The translations under genes were made by a program, and so were the position numbers. From positions 6,758,001 to 6,822,000 of the forward strand of contig CM082581.2 in assembly GCA_040954595.2 (NCBI GenBank): a DNA stretch of 64,000 bases, written 5' to 3'. Of this stretch, positions 36,076 to 64,000 are shown piece by piece; position 1 is the stretch's first letter; every line of letters starts with the position of its first letter. Origin of the DNA: Balanoglossus misakiensis (taxonomy: Eukaryota > Hemichordata). The notes below the pieces were generated by a model, which searched no databases, was not told where the DNA came from, and saw only the letters and a program-made list of their open reading frames with translations.

Positions 36076-36187
36076 ATCATTGTGTTTAAAATGTAATTGT
36101 GCCATGGGAGCTATTTTCTAAGCTGCTTATAGTCGTATGCTCAGTGTAAGACCATGCTTAGTGTTAGTGAATAGTGAATATACAGGT

Positions 36188-36200
36188 GGGGGGGGGGGGG
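36188..36200. repeat. Poly-G run
   Basis: 13 consecutive G in the UBTD-SLK intergenic region. Confidence 0.9.
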
Positions 36201-37404
36201 TCCACATACTAATATCTGTGTACATGTACTCTAACATTAGGCAGTATTGTAATCAGAAGTTCATTTTGAAAAGATTCTGATGGGTAAATGTACAATTACT
36301 GATCTGTTTTTATTTTTGTGACACTGACTATTTATCATAATGTAGCAGTGACCCTTCAATTTCTCCATCTATATTAATGTCCCTGCTAGAGAAGTTATAT
36401 TTATCCAGATGACACCCCATCCTGTGATATTTTGCCAGACATGAAAAAAACAACAGATCAAAGTTTCCAGGGTTTACAGGAATACTACCTCAGTTGATAT
36501 ACTAGTATTGGGCACTAGGGAGAATCAAGACCAGGAGAGGGAACGATCATAAATGATTTTTGATTATTCTGTGTTCTGAATCACAGCACTCTCGCTAACA
36601 GTGTGTTGGGGTGTGTCGTAACAGATACTCATTACTTCATGCTCTGGTAGGCATGTTATGGATGATTTGACTCTGAAGGTGCAAATTTGTCAGCAGACAG
36701 TGAAGACAATGACTTCAATGCCCCCACTCGACAATCAGATGTCATATTTTATAGTTGTGTAAATACGTAATCTGTTCCCGAATTGTTCACCACTACAGCA
36801 AGAATGTGTCTGGAAATGTTGTCTTTAATGAAGTTGTGAAGAATCGTGTTGTAATATGACCAGAAAAAATAATTTCCTGTTGTGTGCTGTAATGCCCATC
36901 ATTGCGTCAGTACGGCTGTCGCTTCCAAGTCAGTGACCTTACAGGGGTTGATGGATAATGTGATATGTCTGCCATGTGCCCTTTGCAAATGTCAGTACAC
37001 GTCTGCCTGAAGGGGATTGTGTGCATGTACACGTGATCAAGCAGTGAGGGTTTCTGTTAAGATTTGACGGGGAAGGGGAGCTGTAGCTGGATTTAACAGA
37101 CATACCAAGGTCATGGTAGATTCCACTCGTGAATTAGAGTGCAGGAGAAAATTGTTTCTAAAAAACAAAATTATTTTATGTGTGCTTTTCTCTGGGTGGG
37201 TTTACAGATCGATACATTTTTTGTGTCCCAAACAAATCCATAGCCTTGCACTCTTGTTGCCACTGTACCGGGGATTCTAATGAAACCTTTCCAACCAGAT
37301 GCTAGTTACAACAAGAAACTGCTGCAAGGAAGCATGCTAAATTATGATGTACATGTATGTTATATGAGTGACGCACCCAGAACAAATTGCAGAAGGTGAT
37401 TCTC

Positions 37405-37423
37405 TGGCGCCCTCTTGTGGTGA
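37405..37423 (-). promoter_or_regulatory. CTCF-type motif
   Basis: The minus strand reads TCACCACAAGAGGGCGCCA. It agrees with the bilaterian CTCF consensus at about 17 of 19 positions, including the AGAGGGCGC core. It sits between UBTD and the kinase gene. Occupancy is inferred only. Confidence 0.45.
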
Positions 37424-40400
37424 TTTAGCTACATGGCAGCAACACATGGAACAGTGAGCCCAAGGGCCTGTTGGCATATGTATTTGTACTTGGCTGTTGT
37501 TTCAGGCAAGGAGAGGACATGGTTTCGACTTCATTGAAGCTTCTCCGGATTGTAAGCTAAGGGTCCTGGGCCGTAGAATTCCCTGGATGTCAAATTGAAG
37601 TGATTTTGTGAACAGACAACATGTAAAAATGCAGCATAGGTTCCATTTTCTCAGCCAGTATAAATCAAGATCAAGCGTTGCATTCCTTCAAACTCAACTA
37701 GAGATAATGTAAAAATACTGGAGAATCAAGATCAGGCCATTCTAAATATTTCATGCCATTCCATCATTGGTTTCATTTTCAACAGAATGATTAAAACTAT
37801 GGGCATTATAGATAAAATGGTGAATAGTTATTTTGCATTTTTGGGGTCTTTTAGAATATCAAATTTCTACAGACTTTCCCAATTATGATGTGTTTTCAAT
37901 GTAAATAATACAATCTAAATACTTCTCTTGCAATACTAAAGCTGAATTCTCCCCCCAAGCCCTGAAATTGAGAAATTGCCTATTTTTATAACATCGGCTA
38001 ATGAATATGCTGTGAAATCTTTTCAAAGGTGTATGTAATATTTTGCCATCAATTATCCTACCTTTAGATGCAGCTGTTATAGACCACCCTTTTCATTGAC
38101 ATAAAGTGAACATATTGCAGTACACAGGGAATGCTACATTGCTGTTACTTTTCTGAACTAAGTAACAAAACACCAATATCTGTGGTACAACTTACAAGGT
38201 ATATATAGACCATAATATCAGAAGAAAAAACCCAGAGAGTAGGAACTTTAAATGGATGAAAACCTTTGACAGTTTATCAGATATGTCTGCCTGCATCTTC
38301 AATATGTTACATTAATATGAAAATGTCTCACAAGAACTGTGCAAATAGAAACTATTTATAAGGAAGGTTTTTTATATCATTCAATTTTAGTAATACTGAT
38401 ATGTAAATTTGTAAACAAGATACTCATTCTCTCATTTTCAGCCATGAAAGTTTTTAATTTTTATGTGTGCATCAGATTTTTTCAAGCGCTTTAGTTTGCG
38501 CCATGTGCAGGCTTTTGCCAGATCAATACATAATTTGTCAGTGAGGATCTAATAAGAATTCTTTTTCCCACAAGAAGTATCAATTACCATTCATTAAAGA
38601 TTTGAAAAATCTATACATTCCTTTTGCTGTCATTGAGTGTCCAACACCATTTTTTTTCTTTCAATAATGTGGTATTCAGTCTGAGACCCACCGTAAAACA
38701 TACAAAGGGCTCTCCCTTGAAAATAATTGATGGTGGTGAGCCACTTCAAGTGATGAGATTTAGAGATCGTGTTTTCAATCTCACAATTATTGTAATTAAA
38801 AATTTGATGGTTTCACAGCTTTTTTCCTTTGCATTTCCTTCCGTTGCTGTTTTCTGCACGGCCAGTTCAAAATATGAATCTTCATTTTTAGACTTTCACA
38901 CAAGAATTCAAAAGTTTGATACCTTTAGAACTCATGGAAAAATACAATGAAATTCAAATTGTATAACATTACACTAGTCTGGCATGTGCCCATGCATCCT
39001 TTCATTTCCAGGAAAATTGAAGTTTTCGTCTTGTGACATGTAATGTGAAATTTCAGTTTTCAGAAGAGCTGCTGTGTGGAAAAGTTGACATTGATCTGTT
39101 TGTGCATAGTTCGCACCCCTGACAACCAGTGGGGACTTGATTGATTACAGAACCTTGGATTGTGGCATGGTTAACTTAGAAACTAGTAACTGTGATGATG
39201 GTGTCAGTGATCATCTTTGCCCGCCAAGGTCTTAAAGCTAACGACCCGTGCGAGCATACGATGGTTGGTGATGACCTTGCTTGATAGGAACACTGTACAT
39301 GCATGGTCAATGCTTTTCTCTGCACCAGTCAGGTGTGTGATGTCTGAGTTAAGACTAAACTTGAAGTTGAAGATGAAACTGGAATGCCCCACAAGCCCCA
39401 ACCTGAGGAAAAATGCAAAACACACAGCTCAGGCAGATAAGACTAGAAACAGACACGCACAGATGCACTCGCATGCACAATGTCCACAGCAGTATCCGCT
39501 CGAACAATTTTTTGCTCGTATCATAATTTGAGCTGACTGTGTCACAAGCCAGCTGTCAATCATAAGTGAGGTATTATCAGTATCACATTTTTTGTGTTAA
39601 ATATTCTAGCTCAGGTTTCTTTTCTTCTTAGCACTCTGAGTAAAAGAACTTCATGTCACATTTAAAAGCCTGTGCAAATCAGGGCCGAATAAATGAAGTC
39701 AAATTTACATATTATAAACTGTGTTATTCTACCTGTTCCAGATATTGTAGGCGGCTTAACTTGAATACAGTGTTGGGAGAATGGAATATGTATCAGGTTA
39801 CCGCGGTTGCGTGATTCAGCAGCCCCAGAATTTTCTTGCAAAGTTGTAGTATCAGAATAATTCCACTGGGAGTCCTGTCATTTTCTGATGTCATGTGCAT
39901 AATTTAGGTCTTGAGTACAAGAAGACATGTTTTTATGGCAACCATTTTTTCATATTATGTACAAATGTGCCATTAAAAGATTTCAGCCTGAGCTACTGGT
40001 GTTCTTTGCATCCAAAACATTCACGTCATCATGCGCAGATCTGAAGTATCTTTCCTGTCGTGTCGGTTTTAATTTCCAATTTTTTTCTGTGGATATTGTG
40101 TGAATTTTAACTGATCTCTGTGTAAAAAATAAAATTGAACTTAATAGACTGTTTTACAAGCACAAGAAATAAAATCTAAAGGTATTTATAAGATAATGTG
40201 TTGGTGGTTTGAATGAGTTTGTGAAGTAACGAGAGTGGGCTAGCTATAGCCATCTGTGATCATGACTAGCGCCATCTATAAGGCAATATACGACAAGCTA
40301 GATCCTTTTGTTTTGGGATGTCCAGCTAGTGAGGCTTGTATTACACTGAACCTGTATTCTTAGGCATTTTACCAAATTATTTTCAAAATGACATATTGAC

Positions 40401-40710
40401 AATCACTATACTTCTCTTACAAAACACTTTTTGATCAAAGAACTTAGTCACAGATGTTTGTGGTCTGCTTGGTAACATGTCCTTGTAATTGTTTCAATTA
40501 TTTGACAATCAAATTGCATAATTTTGCTTTTACAGCAACTAACATTGCTGTGTTGTAGGGCTGTTTGCCAATTTGTTACCTGGAATTACAGTTACTGGGA
40601 TAAAATTAGCATTAAAACTGGAGAATTTGCAAAGAAGATCAAAAATACACGCATTTATCGAAACGCCACAAGTGTTCAAAATGTGAGAGGGTTATTATAT
40701 TATGGTCTGT

Positions 40711-60377
<19,667 letters not shown>

Positions 60378-61108
60378 CACCCTCCTGCTTCCCCTGAAAC
60401 CATAGCACAATCCTGGCCTCTATAGTAACTCATGGTATCCTACGGAAAAGTCGTGGGATCAGGGTGGTTATGCTATATCCTTGTATACCGACGTTCATTT
60501 TCCGATGTAAGCAGAACAAATCTAGCCATATTTACTCGTTTTATGGTGAAGAAACTGCGAGGCGGGTGTGAAAAGCTAGGAACAAAGAAATCAGATTTAT
60601 AAAATTAAAGGTTGAACAAATACTGAGTGTGATCAACGACCAAGTCCGTCGTTTCAATCACTCACTTTACTAATGATGAAAATACCTTGATATAATGTAC
60701 ATTATTTTATTAATTTGTTAAATTTACAGACGTTTATCCAATAACTCATCTCGCAGACTTTCTCAAGAGAGTGTGTATCAAATCTTTTTTTTCTGAAAAT
60801 GCTTAATATTTCCCCACTGTTAGAGTGAGGTCTAGAAATCAACACTTGTAGTTTTGTGAACACATTTCATGCCAGTGCAAAGAACATGCCCTTACGGACA
60901 AACCAAGGCATGTTGCAAGAATCTGATTCTGAGAATCACCTAGTCGTCAGAGTGCCATATTTGCTTATTAGCCTAGTCATTTTCTGTCTGTGTGTAGTAG
61001 ATGTCCGTTCACTTGATAAGAGAGATCATGATAATTTTTCTGGCCATGGTAAATTTAAAGGTGATACCAAGATAAATTAATACTCTAAAAAAGACATGTA
61101 TACCACTG

Positions 61109-61114
61109 AATAAA
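61109..61114 (+). terminator. Poly(A) signal AATAAA, likely for SLK/STK10
   Basis: A canonical hexamer about 730 bp past the kinase stop codon. Earlier variants such as ATTAAA near 60603 are alternatives. Confidence 0.4.
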
Positions 61115-62347
61115 TCTGTGTATTCAGAATGCTTTAATATATAGAACTGCTGAGGTTTCCCTGACTTTAGGATTTTCTGTATTATCTTTGTTTTATGTGT
61201 ATTTCATAAATTTATACAAGTTGAACAATATAGGAAAAGATGACCCTTTTTTGGACTAAATTATAGCCACTGTCCAATCCCATCTAATCTCATTTTCACT
61301 CCATTGAAGTTGATGATTTTATCCCCAACTTATCAATGGGGTTTATATGTACCATGTTTGTCGCTCTGATATAGCACAATACATTGAAAATTGCTGAACT
61401 TCATGATTCTGAAAGTGCTCAATTTCTGGGGGGCCGTCGTCGTCTTTTACAGTGCCTACACGATGTACACCTTGCTGTTTAAAGCATTTATTGCCAGTTT
61501 CTTCATCAACACAAAACTGTGCTCACATTTAAGGTCCCATTTGCATCCATTAATATGCAAATAAAAATAGGCTGGAAATGTATGTGTTTTCATTTGGCAT
61601 GGTGACAGATTTTGATACGTGTATGTTCAATGCACACAGGTTTGCAAGCAGACTTAGTGTCTGGGAGCTTGTAATGAATAACATGAGGGCCCGGTCATTA
61701 TTTGTCCTACTTTGCATTCGTCTTTTTGTTGGACTTAAGCATAACTGGAAAGGTATATATTGCCACACATGTTATCATCAAACAACTTGATATCTTTAAA
61801 CTATAGAAAAACTGAATTGTTTGTACGGATCACATTTTGTTGCAAGTTGATCAGTTTCTGTTGTATGTTCCCATGTAAACCAACATGGCTACATGCTTAC
61901 TATATAAATTTAATGTAACTGATCATTTTTCCCCACTTTTTTTCCTATGCTTTGTCATCTTGTAGAAAATTTGAATAGTACACTGGTCAGTATATGAAAT
62001 GTATTTACCTGTAACTCTCTATTAATCAGTGTTGTACCTTTTTCGTGCTCTTTCCTTTGTATATACATTCCTTGAAATTTTGTGCATTTGTACGCAAACT
62101 TGCACGTGGTCTTTGGAAGTTTGCTCCCGTTTAATACATGGTGTGGGTTTTCCCCCCTCAAAGTTTAAAATACCTGATGTTTTCAGAAGACAGGTGACCA
62201 CCCCTTAAGAAATTCAATGGGTTGATCCTGTTTAATTGTTGATCAAAAGACTTTCATTTACAGGGCTGTAGTGTATAGGGGTAGATGCAAAGTCCCTGGA
62301 GGGACTGTGGGTGGATGTATACGTTAGTATAGCGGGTGAGGTCCTTA

Positions 62348-62503
62348 TACAGTCAAACCTGTCTAGTGCGACTTCCCCAAACTGTCCTTTGTAGACGGAT
62401 GGTCTATATAGACAGATCAATTAATGCACATGTAAATTGCACAAGGACTGTTACAAAGTGGCCCCACTATATAGAGGTGGTCACTAACGCAGGTTTGACT
62501 GTA
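62348..62503. mobile_element. pogo/Tc1-like MITE
   Basis: 156 bp with perfect inverted ends: TACAGTCAAACCTG (62348-62361) and CAGGTTTGACTGTA (62490-62503). The outer TA is consistent with a TA target duplication. CAGTCAAACCTG-type ends are typical of pogo/Tigger-related nonautonomous elements in marine invertebrates. The interior AT-rich sequence includes TATATAGA motifs. No coding capacity. Confidence 0.8.
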
Positions 62504-63437
62504 CCATTTCTGTTATATGAATGACCTCCGTGTACAACCAAAACATAGCGTTTATGCAGACAATGGGGATAGTAGATAATGTCTGGATTTTTTATGTTGC
62601 CTTCTGGGTTGACAGATGGCCGCATATATAGTATTTTGTAATCAGAGAAAAAAAAATGGGGGAAAAACTATGCAAGGAGGCATCTGTGTTGGTATCGTGA
62701 AGTACACTCACAGCGATAGAGGGCGCTGTGACCTGCTACTCAAGTTTGTAAATAGGGATCAGACAAGACAGATCTGGAAGAGGGGTTATATAGAATTGTA
62801 CAGGTCTGCAGTATTTGATTATTTTGAAATTGACTCATTTCACCAGTGGGGTGTAGCACATATCTGTAGAATTATTTATTCCATTTTACCATACAAAGAA
62901 GTTGTTTGCTTCAAAAAATTTCATTAGTCGTAATCGCCAATGAGTAACAGTTGCCATGGGAGGTGGTTTATTTTTTGTGTCAACGCATTCCTTTTTACGT
63001 TAGTGTTAATTTCAGCCTGTGAAATAAAAACCGGCTTCATCAGCTGATACCAAAAATCTTTGTGTGTGGAATTTTATTGTGTTGTTATAGTGTATGCATG
63101 GGCTTTGCACTAGCCAGGTGTTTATATGTACATTTTTAGGATCATCATTGATTTTTTGTCACCTGGTCGAACAACGGAGAACGGCGCATATGCATGATAT
63201 GTTATACAAGTAAAATTACAATAAGTTATGACGAGTCTGGGCACCTGGTTAATTTGAATATTAACAAGGCTTTCTGATTGGTTGGGAAAAGTGAACAGGT
63301 GTTTATGCATTTCTAATTGGGGCGTGCTTGATTCATTTTAGTCGGGAGTTCGAAGCAAGAAACACCATTGCGTGGTCGCTCTGTGGTAAGATGACGGAAA
63401 CTCTAATTGATTGGGAAAAAGTTAGTTTTATCTCAAA

Positions 63438-63602
63438 ATGACTTTAAACGAACCAATATACAGAAGGTTGAATTTTCTTGCCACTGTTGGACATTGCCAG
63501 AAATCTCAAATTTCCGAGGGAGCTGAAAGGATTCTTGGGGCGCCGCGCCAGTACATCACGCATGGCCACTTTCTCTGGAAATATACGAAGCTGTTAGCAC
63601 AG
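63438..63602 (+). CDS. Possible first coding exon of an unknown gene
   Basis: An ATG opens 55 codons (starting MTLNEPIYRRLNFLATVG, ending KYTKLLAQ) that stop exactly at a strong donor, CAG|GTACGTAAG (63603). The preceding 120 bp look like a promoter/5' UTR, with a short upstream open frame at 63391. I do not recognise the protein, and no following exon was found before the window ends. The segment lies 160 bp from the 3' end of the oppositely oriented THNSL2 gene, so the two loci would overlap. Confidence 0.4.
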
Positions 63603-63762
63603 GTACGTAAGCCAATAACTTGTTGCAAACTCAATTTTTAGTTCCGTATAACATCACAGTCGCTTACAAAGTCTGCCCTGCGCTTACGCGATAATATACA
63701 GGGTTAGTCTGTAAATTCCAAAGCATTAATAGGCCTACATGCATAAATTAGTGACTGTATTT

Positions 63763-63982
63763 TCATGCTTTCCTTGCGGTGATACTCTCGATTTTCTCTC
63801 GGAGGATCTTCTCCCAGTCATCACCCTCCCTCAGCAAGGTGTGCTTAGTTGGCATGGTTTCCATTGCTTCTACTTCTGGTGTCTGTTGGGGAGTGAGTCC
63901 TGCTTCAAGAACAGCCTCTGGAAATTTCACAGGCGACGCTGTAGCTATACAAATTGTTGGCATTTGTTTCTCATCAGTCATT
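63763..63982 (-). CDS. THNSL2: Threonine synthase-like 2, last exon (partial)
   Basis: Last coding exon, after an acceptor CTATCAG at 63983-63989, ending with TGA at 63763-63765. The translation includes CIATASPVKFPEAVLEAGLT, PEVEAM, TLLREGDDWEKILREKIE. These match the C-terminus of THNSL2, a PLP-dependent enzyme related to threonine synthase that in vertebrates degrades O-phospho-threonine. The PLP-binding Lys and catalytic core lie beyond the right edge. Only the C-terminal tail can be assessed, but the AAGLT-type helix and the final charged helix are characteristic. Confidence 0.85.
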
Positions 63983-64000
63983 CTGATAGAAAAAAAATGA

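Larger units (their letters stand above)
60378..63437. other. SLK/STK10 3' UTR and intergenic region
   Basis: 3 kb without a supported gene. The first part is presumably the kinase 3' UTR, with AATAAA at 61109-61114. A pogo-like MITE lies at 62348-62503 and an AGAGGGCGCTGTGA string at about 62717. The open frame 62616-62927 has no recognisable domain and a biased AT composition. Confidence 0.55.

Noticed and set aside
38624-39531. Open frames 38624-38950 and 39217-39531 between UBTD and SLK/STK10
   Set aside because: No recognised motifs, no convincing acceptor or donor sites in frame.
62616-62927. 103-residue plus-strand open frame
   Set aside because: No recognisable domain, no splice context, AT-biased composition; cannot be supported.

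Overview
This is a eukaryotic nuclear window with dense protein-coding genes split by GT-AG introns. The protein sequences read most like animal orthologues. Intron positions, the presence of a CatSper-associated EF-hand gene, and single genes where vertebrates have two paralogues (UBTD1/UBTD2, SLK/STK10) suggest an invertebrate deuterostome such as a hemichordate, echinoderm or cephalochordate. The noncoding DNA is AT-rich, full of tri- and tetranucleotide microsatellites and short inverted-repeat (MITE-like) elements, and has no recognisable transposase or reverse transcriptase. I cannot fix the species from sequence alone.

Layout, left to right: (1) 3139-3462, minus: first two exons of casein kinase 1 alpha, the rest lying beyond the left edge. 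(2) 6211-8255, plus: EFCAB9, an EF-hand subunit of the sperm CatSper channel, 4 exons. (3) 8782-11232, minus: HOGA1, mitochondrial 4-hydroxy-2-oxoglutarate aldolase, 7 exons. (4) 11606-14197, plus: a six-finger C2H2 protein, 5 exons, head-to-head with HOGA1. (5) 14786-22211, minus: MMS19, the cytosolic iron-sulfur targeting factor, 22 exons, complete, tail-to-tail with the zinc-finger gene. (6) 22850-34675, plus: UBTD1/2-type ubiquitin-domain protein, 3 exons with a 10.8-kb first intron, head-to-head with MMS19. (7) 41048-60377, plus: SLK/STK10-type STE20 kinase, 17 exons with an 8.7-kb first intron. (8) 63438-63602, plus: a possible first exon of an unknown gene. (9) 63763-63982, minus: last exon of a threonine synthase-like 2 gene entering from the right edge. 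I rebuilt all splice joins by eye. In every complete gene the phases agree and the frame stays open (EFCAB9 212 aa, HOGA1 336 aa, zinc finger 528 aa, MMS19 1022 aa, UBTD 233 aa, SLK/STK10 1099 aa).

The genes belong to unrelated pathways (Wnt/clock kinase, sperm calcium signalling, glyoxylate and hydroxyproline catabolism, transcription, Fe-S protein maturation, ubiquitin signalling, ERM-kinase signalling, PLP enzyme), so this is not an operon-like system. Their linkage is the notable point. From memory, their human counterparts fall mainly in two paralogous blocks, 10q24 (HOGA1, MMS19, UBTD1, SLK) and 5q31-35 (CSNK1A1, EFCAB9, UBTD2, STK10). The window therefore looks like the unduplicated ancestral arrangement of both blocks, with the MMS19-UBTD head-to-head promoter retained. 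Other structure of interest: a MITE with a perfect 8-bp target duplication in HOGA1 intron 1, a near-perfect long hairpin in MMS19 intron 1, a four-copy TTAA-associated MITE family, a pogo-like MITE, and a minisatellite that begins inside the last codons of UBTD and runs into its 3' UTR.
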